A stretch of DNA of 45,125 nt from an uncultured Chromatiaceae bacterium. Its GTDB lineage: Bacteria; Pseudomonadota; Gammaproteobacteria; Tenderiales; Tenderiaceae. The DNA lies in contig CALZIO010000018.1 in assembly GCA_945787785.1 (NCBI GenBank), forward strand, positions 1 through 45,125. Direction: 5' to 3'. Each line of letters starts with the position of its first letter. Within the stretch, counting starts at the first letter, position 1. Position numbers and translations under genes: made by a program. This document shows positions 24,866-34,113 of the stretch, piece after piece. Below the pieces are notes generated by a model, which ran no database searches, was not told the DNA's origin, and saw only the letters and a program-made list of their open reading frames with translations.

Positions 24866-25786
24866 TATTGCCTCCAATGGCGTTAGCGCAATCTCCGCTC
24901 GAAAAAGTACGGCATTGTCTGCCAGCACGCCAAAACATTGGTGTACATATTGCGTAACGCCTGATTTCCCCAGCCCCTTGTCTGCCTGAACTTCGACAGG
25001 CGGGTTAACGAGCAAATGCAACATGTCGTTGCTTTTTAGCCGCTTGGTAAGTTGACGATCAATCGAAATGCTGTGGGAGGTATACACCATGGGCTCGTTT
25101 TCAAAGTCGTGATTAGTCTTGAAGCCACGTTCCAGTAAGGCGCATGAGATTAAGGCGGCTGGATACATCTCCGGGAAGCTGACTTTGTCTTCCAGTTCGT
25201 CAAAATAGACCGACTGATCCGCCAGCGATCCGGAGAGAAAGTTCTTGGCATTGCCGTTACTCATGTACTTCCGCTTGTAGAAGTAATCTGTGCCATCAAT
25301 ATAGCTTCGGTCTGGCGCATGGTTTAAGTCTGCCTGGAATGAGAGGTCCACATCATTTAGAAACAAAGGAGACTGGGTCTCTTTCTTGTGGCCGATTAAC
25401 ACAATACCCTGCTCATTTTTAATCGCAATCCGGTTGCCAAGGGTGGGATTATCACCTGATTTGAATTGTGATTTTTTGATGTCAACCTGTACCACTTCGC
25501 CTGGTTTTACAACATTTGCGAAGGTGAATTGATAATTACTGAAACGAAGCTGGTTGTCTGAAATCTTACTGACTTCATTGTTGTGTTCACGATAGCGTCG
25601 TACCTGATCTTCTATCAGACATTCTAGTTGAAAGCCTAGCGCAATCGGCCCGCCAAATGGATTCCCCTTAATTCGGCTCCATTTGTTTTTGTCATGAAAT
25701 AGATTGAAATCATCAGTCGAGTTACGGGCGGCATCAATATGAATTTGTAAAAACCTGAGCGGTTCCTGATCAGTTAACTGAGTCAT
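24839..25786 (-). CDS. Double-hotdog (MaoC-like) protein with C-terminus supplied by a MITE
   Basis: The 315-residue cytoplasmic-type protein has no signal peptide. Its first half contains DAARNSTDDFNLFHDKNKWSRIK followed by NPFGGPIALGFQLECLIED, the layout of a MaoC-type hotdog domain (Asp/His substrate site, then the G-rich hot-dog helix). The second half (about 165-300) looks like a second hotdog unit. Such proteins act as acyl-thioester hydratases, dehydratases or thioesterases; the exact reaction is not predictable here. The last 8 residues (LKEPLIKS) and the TGA stop lie within the terminal repeat of the adjacent MITE-like element, so the native C-terminus was replaced. It is divergent from the methyltransferase gene. 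Confidence 0.6.
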   Translation of the reverse strand: MTQLTDQEPLRFLQIHIDAARNSTDDFNLFHDKNKWSRIKGNPFGGPIALGFQLECLIEDQVRRYREHNNEVSKISDNQLRFSNYQFTFANVVKPGEVVQVDIKKSQFKSGDNPTLGNRIAIKNEQGIVLIGHKKETQSPLFLNDVDLSFQADLNHAPDRSYIDGTDYFYKRKYMSNGNAKNFLSGSLADQSVYFDELEDKVSFPEMYPAALISCALLERGFKTNHDFENEPMVYTSHSISIDRQLTKRLKSNDMLHLLVNPPVEVQADKGLGKSGVTQYVHQCFGVLADNAVLFRAEIALTPLEAILKEPLIKS

Positions 25787-25921
25787 AAAAATCCATTTTC
25801 ACGAGCCTTGTTAGAAATATAGTATGTTTACAGAAACATGACCAGCTGCATACATAATTATCAGTTGTACTATTTTCACGCAACACCTTGTCAGTTTGTT
25901 TGCTTGAGCCATAATTAGATT

Positions 25922-26692
25922 GTGGGTATTCAACATCACAATACTAAAGATCTGACCAGGCTACTCAGGCATATATTCCTAATCGCGATCATATGTGCCT
26001 GTAACCTTGCGCTGGCATCGGACCCTGATGAGTATGCACGACAGCGTATGGCGCTGATTAAAGAAATTTCAAACGATGTACGTGCCACCGCATTCTATTT
26101 AGGTCGTGCGGAACTTGATCCGCGTGTATTAAAAGCGATGGAGCAAGTGCCTCGCCATGAGTTTGTGCCACTTCAGGAACGCAAACGTGCCTATCTAAAT
26201 CAGCCTTTGGCGATTGGCCATGGTCAGACCATCTCCCAACCCTATATCGTTGCAATTATGACCGATCTGATTGAACCATCAACGCATCATCGTGTGCTTG
26301 AAGTGGGTACAGGTTCCGGCTATCAGGCAGCTGTGCTGGCCGAGTTGGTGAAAGAAGTCTACAGCATCGAGATAATCGAGCCGCTTGGTCGTTCAGCGGA
26401 CATTCGCCTGAAACAACTCGGTTATACCAATGTTACAACGCGCGTTGGTGACGGTTATTACGGTTGGTCAGAAAATGCGCCTTTTGATGCAATCGTTGTG
26501 ACAGCGGCAGCCAGTCATGTTCCACCGCCACTGCTCAAACAGCTTAAACCGGGTGGTCTCATGGTGATTCCGGTTGGCTCTCGCTTTCTGGTTCAGCAAC
26601 TAGTGTTGATTAGGAAAAATGAAGATGGCAGCCTGGTTACACGCCAGCTATTACCGGTTAGATTTGTTCCACTTACCGGAAAGCACGATTAA
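25922..26692 (+). CDS. pcm: Protein-L-isoaspartate O-methyltransferase, apparently exported
   Basis: The 256-residue product starts with GTG at 25922; the Shine-Dalgarno is weak. It has an N-terminal hydrophobic stretch (LRHIFLIAIICACNLALA-SD) that looks like a signal peptide. The catalytic domain has the PCMT features: VPRHEFVP, AIGHGQTISQPYIVA, then the SAM-binding VLEVGTGSGYQAAVLAELV (about 124-142) and the C-terminal GGLMVIPVG. Standard Pcm is cytoplasmic and repairs isoaspartyl residues in aged proteins. The leader suggests periplasmic repair, where SAM supply would be a puzzle, unless a start at the internal ATG 26048 is used. It overlaps the next gene by one base (TAATG). Confidence 0.85.
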   Translation: MGIQHHNTKDLTRLLRHIFLIAIICACNLALASDPDEYARQRMALIKEISNDVRATAFYLGRAELDPRVLKAMEQVPRHEFVPLQERKRAYLNQPLAIGHGQTISQPYIVAIMTDLIEPSTHHRVLEVGTGSGYQAAVLAELVKEVYSIEIIEPLGRSADIRLKQLGYTNVTTRVGDGYYGWSENAPFDAIVVTAAASHVPPPLLKQLKPGGLMVIPVGSRFLVQQLVLIRKNEDGSLVTRQLLPVRFVPLTGKHD

Positions 26693-29169
26693 TGCCTCGC
26701 CGTGATGCTCGACTTGAGCACACCATGAGCTATTCTGCTATTGAACAACGTTTGCCATTATTTTCCATTGCCCTACTCTCGGCCAGCGCACTCGCCTACG
26801 AAGTGTTACTGATGCGCCTGCTTTCGATTGTGCAATGGCATCATTTTGCTTACATGGTGATCAGTCTTGCTTTACTGGGTTACGGGGTAAGCGGCACATT
26901 TTTGACTCTGGCACAAAAATGGTTGTTACCACGATTTAACGCCGCATTTTGTGCCAATCTTGGCATGTTTGGTATTACTAGCGTTGGCTGCTACCTGCTG
27001 GCACAGCAAGTCACTTTCAATCCTGAAATTGTGTTGTGGGATATTCGCCAACCTATGCGCTTGCTTGGTATGTATTTATTGCTTGCCATACCATTCTTTT
27101 TTACAGCTAACGCGATTGGACTTGTATTCATTAGTTATCGCACGCAGATTGCACGTACCTATGCCGCTGATTTATTGGGTGCGGGCATGGGTAGTCTGGG
27201 TGTAATCGGCTTGTTGTTCATCAGCTTTCCATTACCGGCGCTGGGCATTGTTGCGGCATTCGGATTACTGAGTCTGGTGATTGCAGTGTGGGAGTTACAT
27301 CTGAAAAAGCGGATACTTTGGACTATCTTAGTGTCAATTGCTGCCTTTGCACTTGTATTGATCACAAACAAAGTAGAACTCGAACTATCACCCTACAAGT
27401 CACTCAATCAAATCCTGAGGATTGAAGGTACTGGCATCGTTTCTCAGCGATCCAGCCCACTCGGACTGCTCAGTGTTGTTGAGAGTAATCAGCTACCCTT
27501 GCGCCATGCGCCTGGACTCAGTTTGATGGCACAAACTGAACCGCCAGAACAAGTGGCACTGTTTACAGATGGCGCGGGTATGACAGTCATCAATCATGGA
27601 CCAGAACCAGCAGCGGCATATAACTATCTCGACCGTCTAACCTGGGCGTTGCCCTATCATCTATTCGCGCCGAAAAATGTATTGATACTGGGGGCTGGTG
27701 GCGGCAGCGAAGTTCTGCAAGCACAGCAACATGCCGTGCCTGAGATTCATGCTGTGGAACTTAATCCACAGCTAATTGAATTGATCCGTGATGACTATGG
27801 TGATTATTCAGGCCAACTGTATAAGCAATCAGGTATTACAGTTCACATTGGTGAGGCGCGTGGATTTGTCGCAAGTAGCAAGCGGCGTTTTGACCTGATT
27901 CAATTGCCGTTATTGGACAGCTTTGCCACCAGCTCGGCAGGCTTGTATGCGCTCAACGAAAGTTATCTCTACACCGTTGAAGCCTTGACTATCTTTCTTG
28001 ATCACCTTAATCCAGATGGCTATCTGGCCATTAGTCGTTGGATCAATTTACCACCACGTGACACGCTCAAGCTGTTTGCTACGGCTGTGACTGCGCTTGA
28101 ACAGACTGGTGTCGGTGATCCAGGGAGTCATTTGATTCTTGTCAGAGGCTGGCAGACCAGCACCTTGTTAATCAAAAATGGTCAGGTCAGCGCAGATGAA
28201 ATCGAGCGTGTCAGGCAATTTTCTAGCGCGAATGCCTTTGATGTCTGTTGGTTTCCTGGAATTCGTGCCCTGGAAACCAATCGTTTCAATTTGCTTGATC
28301 AGCCCTATTTCTATAACGCTGCGGTTGCACTGCTCAGTCAGCAGCGTGACCAGTTTCTGGATCAGTATAAATTCAACCTGACCCCCGCCAGCGATGATAT
28401 GCCCTATTTCTTCCAGTTTTTTAAATGGCGTAGCCTAGCTGAAATTATTGACCTGAGTAGTCGTGGCGGTATGCCACTGCTTGAATGGGGCTATTTAGTA
28501 CTGGTGGCGACTCTGATCCAAGCAGTACTCGCAAGTATCGTACTTATTATGCTGCCACTATTGCTTTTACGTCGTCAGAAAAATCAACAGAGAAAATTTC
28601 CCAAACGGAATGTATTTCTCTATTTTACTTCTATCGGGCTTGCCTTCCTGTTTATCGAGATTGCCTTCATCCAGCGTTTTATCCAGTTATTACACCATCC
28701 GCTCTATGCAGCCGCCGTGGTGCTTACCGGGTTTCTGATATTTGCAGGCTTAGGCAGTGCCTATGCGCGAAAGCTGGCACAGTCAAACCAACACAAGCGC
28801 GGCGTCTGGTATGGGGTGATAACAATTAGCGTCGTCTGCCTGATTTATCTATTTGTTCTTGGGCCGCTGTTTGAACAACTTATGGCTCGGCCTGTTCTGA
28901 TCAGGATCATTGTTACCCTGATTTTGATCATGCCACTTGCTTTCTGCATGGGCTTGCCTTTTCCATTGGCCTTGGACAGGCTTGGTCGTGATGCACCCGA
29001 ACTAATTCCCTGGGCATGGGGCGTGAATGGCTGTGCCTCGGTAATCAGTGCCGTGTTGGCTACCTTGCTTGCTATCCATTTTGGGTTTCAAGCGGTGATT
29101 GTTACTGCATTAATGCTTTATATTTCTGCCGCACTCAGTTTGCCATCAAGTCATAATGATGCATCTTAA
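26692..29169 (+). CDS. Membrane protein with central spermidine-synthase-like domain
   Basis: The 825-residue protein has about seven N-terminal transmembrane helices (residues 20-245). A soluble Rossmann domain (about 255-570) contains VLILGAGGGSEVLQA (near 330) and HAVELNPQLIELI, the nucleotide-substrate motifs of SpeE-type aminopropyltransferases. About six further helices follow, with FIEIAFIQRFI and MGLPFPLALD. This membrane-SpeE-membrane architecture is widespread but biochemically unassigned; polyamine synthesis is not established for it. An alternative start at MSYS (26725) is possible. Translation is coupled to the methyltransferase gene by a 1-bp overlap, suggesting that the two work together. 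Confidence 0.85.
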   Translation: MPRRDARLEHTMSYSAIEQRLPLFSIALLSASALAYEVLLMRLLSIVQWHHFAYMVISLALLGYGVSGTFLTLAQKWLLPRFNAAFCANLGMFGITSVGCYLLAQQVTFNPEIVLWDIRQPMRLLGMYLLLAIPFFFTANAIGLVFISYRTQIARTYAADLLGAGMGSLGVIGLLFISFPLPALGIVAAFGLLSLVIAVWELHLKKRILWTILVSIAAFALVLITNKVELELSPYKSLNQILRIEGTGIVSQRSSPLGLLSVVESNQLPLRHAPGLSLMAQTEPPEQVALFTDGAGMTVINHGPEPAAAYNYLDRLTWALPYHLFAPKNVLILGAGGGSEVLQAQQHAVPEIHAVELNPQLIELIRDDYGDYSGQLYKQSGITVHIGEARGFVASSKRRFDLIQLPLLDSFATSSAGLYALNESYLYTVEALTIFLDHLNPDGYLAISRWINLPPRDTLKLFATAVTALEQTGVGDPGSHLILVRGWQTSTLLIKNGQVSADEIERVRQFSSANAFDVCWFPGIRALETNRFNLLDQPYFYNAAVALLSQQRDQFLDQYKFNLTPASDDMPYFFQFFKWRSLAEIIDLSSRGGMPLLEWGYLVLVATLIQAVLASIVLIMLPLLLLRRQKNQQRKFPKRNVFLYFTSIGLAFLFIEIAFIQRFIQLLHHPLYAAAVVLTGFLIFAGLGSAYARKLAQSNQHKRGVWYGVITISVVCLIYLFVLGPLFEQLMARPVLIRIIVTLILIMPLAFCMGLPFPLALDRLGRDAPELIPWAWGVNGCASVISAVLATLLAIHFGFQAVIVTALMLYISAALSLPSSHNDAS

Positions 29170-29208
29170 TCGGTAATTTTGTCTGAAGCCGTTCACTTGG
29201 CGGCAAAA

Positions 29209-29499
29209 CTATGGCTGGTCGGTCAGATGGTAAAAATTACGACTAAGATAGTCGGTGACATCTAGTATTTCCTCTCTACTCCAGTTCAGTCCGGTGTGGA
29301 TACTCCAACCTGACACACGCCGTTGAAGTTCAGAGAGGGAATTTATTTTACTTTTTGGGCGGCTATGCACCCAGCTTTCATGGCAAAACTGGCAATGGTT
29401 TTCATAGAGCGCCTGACCACGGTCAAACTCTTCAGCGAAAAGTGACGATGAATAAACTATTACGCCAGAGAGAATTATGATTTTCGATAAATTATTCAT
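29209..29499 (-). CDS. Small periplasmic c-type cytochrome
   Basis: The 96-residue product has a signal peptide (IIILSGVIVYSSSLFA-EEF), then RGQALYENHCQFCHESW, the CxxCH haem-attachment site. A C-terminal helix (REEILDVTDYLSRNFYHL) matches the last helix of monohaem cytochrome c domains. No Met is present in the mature chain to act as the usual distal ligand, so the second axial ligand is uncertain (His at SIHTG or YHL are candidates). It is convergent with the SpeE-like gene; the electron partner is unknown. Confidence 0.82.
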   Translation of the reverse strand: MNNLSKIIILSGVIVYSSSLFAEEFDRGQALYENHCQFCHESWVHSRPKSKINSLSELQRRVSGWSIHTGLNWSREEILDVTDYLSRNFYHLTDQP

Positions 29500-29740
29500 G
29501 GACGACCTTTTTTCCTCGTCGAGTTTGTATTAACGCACACGTATCAATCAGAGTCTCATCACCATTTACTGCAATAGATTCCCGGCCCTCATGCTCCTAC
29601 ATGATAGTCAATAAAAGTGTCACTATTAAGCAGAAGGCCGGTTGGCGAATCTTGCCGCAATATAAATAGAAATTGACAAGCGCACAGCAGAATAGCAGCG
29701 CCATCTTTCATCCTGGCAGGAAGCTACTTGAACTACATCA

Positions 29741-29857
29741 TCAATTCCCTGCTACACCTTTGGCCAACAGCATGGCCAATATCGCGATCAATAACACGAT
29801 GACCCACTTTAGATGGTGGGCGATGCTGCGTAATAGTCTTTTAGTCTCGTCGTCCAA
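29741..29857 (-). CDS. 38-residue single-helix membrane protein (TTG start)
   Basis: This short gene starts with TTG at 29857, preceded at 6 nt by AGAGGGA. The product begins MDDETKRLLRSIAHHLKW and continues as one hydrophobic helix (VIVLLIAILAMLLAKG) before a short tail and TGA. The charged amphipathic start followed by a single membrane span is typical of bacterial small membrane proteins, and the 'RLLR.IAHHLKW' opening looks conserved rather than random. Its function is unknown. It lies alone on the minus strand upstream of the cytochrome gene, 240 bp away. Confidence 0.6.
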   Translation of the reverse strand: MDDETKRLLRSIAHHLKWVIVLLIAILAMLLAKGVAGN

Positions 29858-30023
29858 AGTAAATCCCTCTTTTCGATATTGATTTTTTCAAATATTTTTG
29901 AATAAATTTTATATGGCTTATTTATTATATCTATAAATAGTATTAACTATCTAGTTTATCTAATTGTTAATTATAGTGGTTAACATAAATACTTGAGTAA
30001 CTAAATAAGATATACACACACCT

Positions 30024-30069
30024 AAAGTAAGTGTTTATCATGCCGATACATTCAATGAAGCTTATATAC
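30024..30069 (+). promoter_or_regulatory. Conserved upstream block, first paralogue
   Basis: This stretch (AAAGTAAG ... TGCCGATA ... ATTCAAT ...) is nearly repeated at 31492-31535 before the second paralogue at a similar distance. It was either carried along in the duplication or kept as a shared regulatory site or promoter. The identity outside the block is lower. Confidence 0.5.
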
Positions 30070-30130
30070 TTAATGGTTATTAGCTTAGAGATGGATTAAA
30101 TATCTGCATTGCTTTTTGAGTGGTATGTAG

Positions 30131-31270
30131 ATGATGTACAAAGAGCTTAAGTATAGATATATGGGGCCAAACGCTGAAAATCATAAAAAGCGTTTAGGCA
30201 TTACGCTGCTGCAAATTGTCGCTGCCGTCAGTCTGTTTATCTCATCCGGCATCCCCGACACGAATGCAGAATTTGCCCTCAACTTTAAACCGTTAACCTC
30301 GGGCGTCACCTATCAGTCTTGGGGCGATGATGACGAAAACGGTCATTTCTCTTGTAACGAAATGTCTTTTCAGTCTAATCGCAACTGTAAATATGATGAG
30401 ACTGATTACGCTCACGATGATAACACTCCGATGTATCAGCGTATTTTTCGTTCTACCACACCTGGTGCGACCAATGGTAAGTATTATTGGCATGTCATCA
30501 TCGGCGATTATTACGATCAGGGTAACAACCCGACTAACACTCAAGGCTTTTACCTCGAATACATTATCGAGGCTAGTTCGGGCAATAGGTTCGATGACCA
30601 TATAGGAACCGCCGCCTCTGCTTCAACTACCTGGGTTAGTGGAAACACGGGTGAGAATATTGGTGGCCTCGAAGTTTACGATTCAGGCACGAATGGTACC
30701 TATACCAGTTCCGGATATGCTAATCCCAAACGGGTGATCATGCGCCAGATTATGGAAGATGGCGAAACCCGCTCCACCTTTCTTAAAGATAGCTTTGAAA
30801 ATAAGCCTTTTATTAGCCAGACCGTGGTGGATTATAAAGTGACTGATCCCAGTACTAACGTTGATAACGAATTCACCTTGGATATGCGCATGATTGATTA
30901 CGACACCTATGACAACACAGGCGTCATTATGAATAATATTACCAACCTCAGTGGTGGTAATGAGGCCGCAAACCAGGGTGACTATGACACTACCGATGCC
31001 ACCTATACACCACACATGTTTAATCAGGAAGACGCTGTCGTAACCGCCGGCAAATTCACCTGGACCACGGGCTCAGGTAATCTGGGCGCCAAAGGTACTT
31101 ATACTTACTACAATGAAGACGACACGGTTAATGCCAGTGGTTTTCAACCGCATGACAAAAACTATAGTCAATTTTGTGATCCAAGCTACAACGTGAATTG
31201 GTCTGGCCGGGGTGCCTGTAAAAATCCAAATGGTGGCGGTGAGGGCTGGGGAAAATTTGGTTGGGATTGA
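30131..31270 (+). CDS. Secreted protein of unrecognised family, tandem copy 1
   Basis: The 379-residue product has a signal peptide (LLQIVAAVSLFISSGIPDTNA-EFA). The mature protein is acidic and rich in Asn, Asp, Thr, Gly, Tyr and Trp, with no membrane helix. Notable stretches are GHFSCNEMSFQSNRNC (Cys pair), KYYWHVIIGDYYDQGNNP, FENKPFISQTVVDYKV and the C-terminal NWSGRGACKNPNGGGEGWG. It appears beta-rich and exported, perhaps surface- or matrix-associated. I recognise no family. It is homologous to the next gene over its full length, with most residues identical. The start at the first ATG gives the same leader length as the paralogue. Confidence 0.75.
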   Translation: MMYKELKYRYMGPNAENHKKRLGITLLQIVAAVSLFISSGIPDTNAEFALNFKPLTSGVTYQSWGDDDENGHFSCNEMSFQSNRNCKYDETDYAHDDNTPMYQRIFRSTTPGATNGKYYWHVIIGDYYDQGNNPTNTQGFYLEYIIEASSGNRFDDHIGTAASASTTWVSGNTGENIGGLEVYDSGTNGTYTSSGYANPKRVIMRQIMEDGETRSTFLKDSFENKPFISQTVVDYKVTDPSTNVDNEFTLDMRMIDYDTYDNTGVIMNNITNLSGGNEAANQGDYDTTDATYTPHMFNQEDAVVTAGKFTWTTGSGNLGAKGTYTYYNEDDTVNASGFQPHDKNYSQFCDPSYNVNWSGRGACKNPNGGGEGWGKFGWD

Positions 31271-31491
31271 TAAAGGTTCTGTTTATCGTCGGTTTTTCTT
31301 TATAAATATGCATATAGTTGCCATTAACTCTCGGAGATCACCAATACTTATACTGATTCGTCACTAATTCCACACATACTCGGCCGCACATATATCCCAT
31401 CTCATATGGGGTATAGCAATATTTAGTGATATTGCCACCTTCCCTTCTATCCAACCTAGAGCGTCGCAAATCAAGGTAGAAACTTACGTTT
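31271..31491. other. Intergenic region with small hairpins
   Basis: Two hairpin-capable stretches are visible: CCCAT...ATGGG near 31396-31411 and GCAATAT...ATATTGC at 31416-31435. Either could end the first paralogue's message, though neither has a clear U-tract. No gene is seen. Confidence 0.35.
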
Positions 31492-31535
31492 AAAGTAAGC
31501 TTTTCACTTGCCGATATATTCAATATAGCTAATAC
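31492..31535 (+). promoter_or_regulatory. Conserved upstream block, second paralogue
   Basis: Counterpart of 30024-30069: AAAGTAAG, then TGCCGATA and ATTCAAT in the same order and spacing, about 45 bp before the start codon. Confidence 0.5.
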
Positions 31536-31578
31536 ACAAACAGCCTGTTTATCATTGCTTTTTATGTGGATTATACCG

Positions 31579-32715
31579 ATGTCTAAAAAGCCCAACTCAA
31601 TAATTACACCAATAACAACAGAAGCTTATAAAAAACGTTTAGTTGTTGCTCTGCTGCAACTAGTTGGCGCCGTCAGCCTGTTTATCTCATCCGGCATCCC
31701 TAACACCAATGCAGAATTTGCCCTCAATTTTAAACCCTTAACCTCGGGTGTGACTTACCAGTCCTGGGGTTCCGACGATGAAAACGGCCATTTCTCGTGT
31801 AATGAAATGTCGTTTCAGTCGAATCGTAATTGTGCATATGATGAAGCCGACGACTCTCACGACGATAACACCCCGATGTACCAGCGTATCTTTCGCTCGA
31901 CCACTGCCGGGGCGACCAACGGCAAGTATTATTGGCATCTGATCATCGGGGATTATTATGATCAAGGTAACAACCCGACCAATACTCAAGGTTTCTATCT
32001 AGAATACATCATCGAGGCAAATACGGGCAGAAGATTCGATGATGAGATTGGCACCTCCTCTTCAGCATCTGCCACCTGGGTCAGTAGTAATACAGGAGAA
32101 GATGTAGCAGGCCGCCAGGTTTACGATACTGGCACCAATGGTGACCTTACTACCACTGGTCAGGCCAACCCCAAGCGGGTCATCATGCACCAGATTATGG
32201 AAGATGGCGAAACCCGCTCTACATTCCTGAAAGACAGCTTTGAGAACAAGCCTTTTATCAGCCAGACAGTGGTTGATAATAAAGTGACTGACCCCAGTAC
32301 CAGCGTTGATAATGAATTCACCCTGGATATGCGCATGATAGATTACGATACCTTCGACAACACGGGGGTTATTATGAACAACATAACTAACCTCGGTGGA
32401 GGTAATGAAGCCGCCAACATGGGTGACTATGACACTACTGATGTTACTTATACACCACACAAATTTAACCAGGAAAATCGAGATCTTACCGCCGGTAAAT
32501 TCATCTGGACGTCAGGCTCAGGCAACCTGGGCGCTGATGGTACTTACACTTACTACAATTCGGATGACACGGTTAATCCCAGTGGTTTTCAGCCGACTGA
32601 TAAGAACTACGGTGGTTTTTGTGATCCAACCTACAACGTCAATTGGTCTGGCCGTGGCGCATGTAAAAACAAAGGAAGCGGTGGCGATGGCTGGGGAAGA
32701 TATGGCTGGGATTGA
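31579..32715 (+). CDS. Secreted protein of unrecognised family, tandem copy 2
   Basis: Start chosen at 31579 (MSKKPN), with GGA 8 nt upstream; an in-frame ATG at 31564 is an alternative. The product of about 378 residues has the signal peptide LLQLVGAVSLFISSGIPNTNA-EFA. It matches copy 1 nearly throughout, including the Cys pair, the KYYWHLIIGDYYDQ and FENKPFISQTVVDNKV stretches, and the Gly/Trp-rich end (GGDGWGRYGWD). Differences cluster around residues 160-200 and 300-320, as expected for surface loops. Its own upstream block suggests separate transcription. Function unknown. Confidence 0.75.
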   Translation: MSKKPNSIITPITTEAYKKRLVVALLQLVGAVSLFISSGIPNTNAEFALNFKPLTSGVTYQSWGSDDENGHFSCNEMSFQSNRNCAYDEADDSHDDNTPMYQRIFRSTTAGATNGKYYWHLIIGDYYDQGNNPTNTQGFYLEYIIEANTGRRFDDEIGTSSSASATWVSSNTGEDVAGRQVYDTGTNGDLTTTGQANPKRVIMHQIMEDGETRSTFLKDSFENKPFISQTVVDNKVTDPSTSVDNEFTLDMRMIDYDTFDNTGVIMNNITNLGGGNEAANMGDYDTTDVTYTPHKFNQENRDLTAGKFIWTSGSGNLGADGTYTYYNSDDTVNPSGFQPTDKNYGGFCDPTYNVNWSGRGACKNKGSGGDGWGRYGWD

Positions 32716-32844
32716 TTGGGAGTCAATCAAACGTTGGCTGATTTCATCGAATCATGCACATAGTTTAAATAAGACTTAAGGAACCAGGTTTTGTGTAATA
32801 CAACGCAAAGCCTTTTTTATTACCTGTCTGCGATTAGGAAATAT

Positions 32845-34107
32845 ATGATGAAGGACTCCATCTTTTTCTTGCGCGTAATCGCTCGATCATTTTTGATTTT
32901 TCTCTTTGTTACCACCACGTTCAGTAATGTCTATGCCAAAGATGATTTAAGCAGTCTTATGTCAGACATGCAGATGTCTATAATTGAGGATGACAAAAGA
33001 CCTACCTGGGATGAAGTAGATACAGATCTCAAGAACCAAATTGCCAGTGAATACCGCAGTCCTGATTTTAATGAAATCAGATTTTTTGCCAAATATGTAG
33101 AGCTTGTGCCGCCAGAGGCCATTCTGGACTTTCTTGAGATTGAAGAAGCCACATGTCATCGCCGGGCTCATGAGTTAGGGCGAGCCGTTTTCCGCAAGAC
33201 TAAAGATATCAATGAGTCCCTGAAAATATGTAGCAATAGCTGCACAAACGCATGTATGCATGGCGCTATTGGAGAGGCTTTTTCGGACGATTCTGAGGGC
33301 GAAGGTTTCCAAACCAATAAAAGTTCAGACCAGGAACATCGTTACTCTATAACAAATATTAATCAACTAGTTGAGAAAATGGAGCTGTTTTGCGATGACG
33401 GTGAGATGGCCCGCCAACACAAACGTGGCAACTGTGCGCATGCCATGGGACACGCATTAATGTTGAAAACGGAACACGATATTGCGACATCAATTGCAGG
33501 CTGTAGTCGTTTTATTGAGCCGGGCATGGATTACTACTGCGCCACAGGGGTGTACATGCAATATATGGATAATGCCATTGTAAATAAAAAGAGAGTATCT
33601 GATACCGAACAATGGGGATCGAATTATCCCTGCAATACACATACTGCGTATCCTGCGGCCTGTTATCGATATATTATGAGCGAGGTTAAAGAAGAACGTG
33701 GACTGGGGCTTGAGCATTTAGTCATGCTTTGTGCTCAGTTACCTGATGAAACCAGGGCTGGCTGTTTTCATGGGCTTGGTTCTACCTATACACCAGTATT
33801 AACAACTTATCCAGGATTACTAAAAGTGGTGTGCAGTTACGGTAGCAAGACAGAACAGGCCTTGTGTATTGAGGGTGCAATTGAAAAACTGGCTGATTTT
33901 AATGAGCAATGGGCATTAGCTGCTTGCGAATTTTTGGATGGTAGTAATAAAGATGTCTGTTTAACGGCAACGCGTGGGAAAATGTATCGTCTATATAAGC
34001 CAACAATGGAACTTTACCGGACTGGCATTTCTACTACAAACACAGCTATCATCGAATTCTTAGACGCTGAGATGTGTGAAACCAAACCCCCTGCCCTATC
34101 TGAATAA
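32845..34107 (+). CDS. Secreted Cys/His-motif protein of unknown function
   Basis: Start at 32845 (MMKDSIFF) follows AGGAA; an upstream TTG at 32791 lacks support. The product of about 420 residues has a signal peptide (SFLIFLFVTTTFSNVYA-KDD). The mature part is helical with a repeated Cys-His pattern: CHRRAHELGR, CTNACMHGAIGEAF, GNCAHAMGHALM, GCFHGLGS. These C-x-H-x-x-G or C-H elements are spaced along the chain and could bind metal or haem, or form disulfides in a repeat solenoid. I do not recognise a named family. It is downstream of the two paralogues on the same strand, 130 bp away, and its stop is 6 bp from a convergent gene. Confidence 0.7.
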   Translation: MMKDSIFFLRVIARSFLIFLFVTTTFSNVYAKDDLSSLMSDMQMSIIEDDKRPTWDEVDTDLKNQIASEYRSPDFNEIRFFAKYVELVPPEAILDFLEIEEATCHRRAHELGRAVFRKTKDINESLKICSNSCTNACMHGAIGEAFSDDSEGEGFQTNKSSDQEHRYSITNINQLVEKMELFCDDGEMARQHKRGNCAHAMGHALMLKTEHDIATSIAGCSRFIEPGMDYYCATGVYMQYMDNAIVNKKRVSDTEQWGSNYPCNTHTAYPAACYRYIMSEVKEERGLGLEHLVMLCAQLPDETRAGCFHGLGSTYTPVLTTYPGLLKVVCSYGSKTEQALCIEGAIEKLADFNEQWALAACEFLDGSNKDVCLTATRGKMYRLYKPTMELYRTGISTTNTAIIEFLDAEMCETKPPALSE

Positions 34108-34113
34108 GTAGCT

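Noticed and set aside
30293-32730. Antisense open frames over both paralogues
   Set aside because: The same shadow frames appear in both because the sense genes are duplicates; products are Ile/Val/His-rich without a plausible start.
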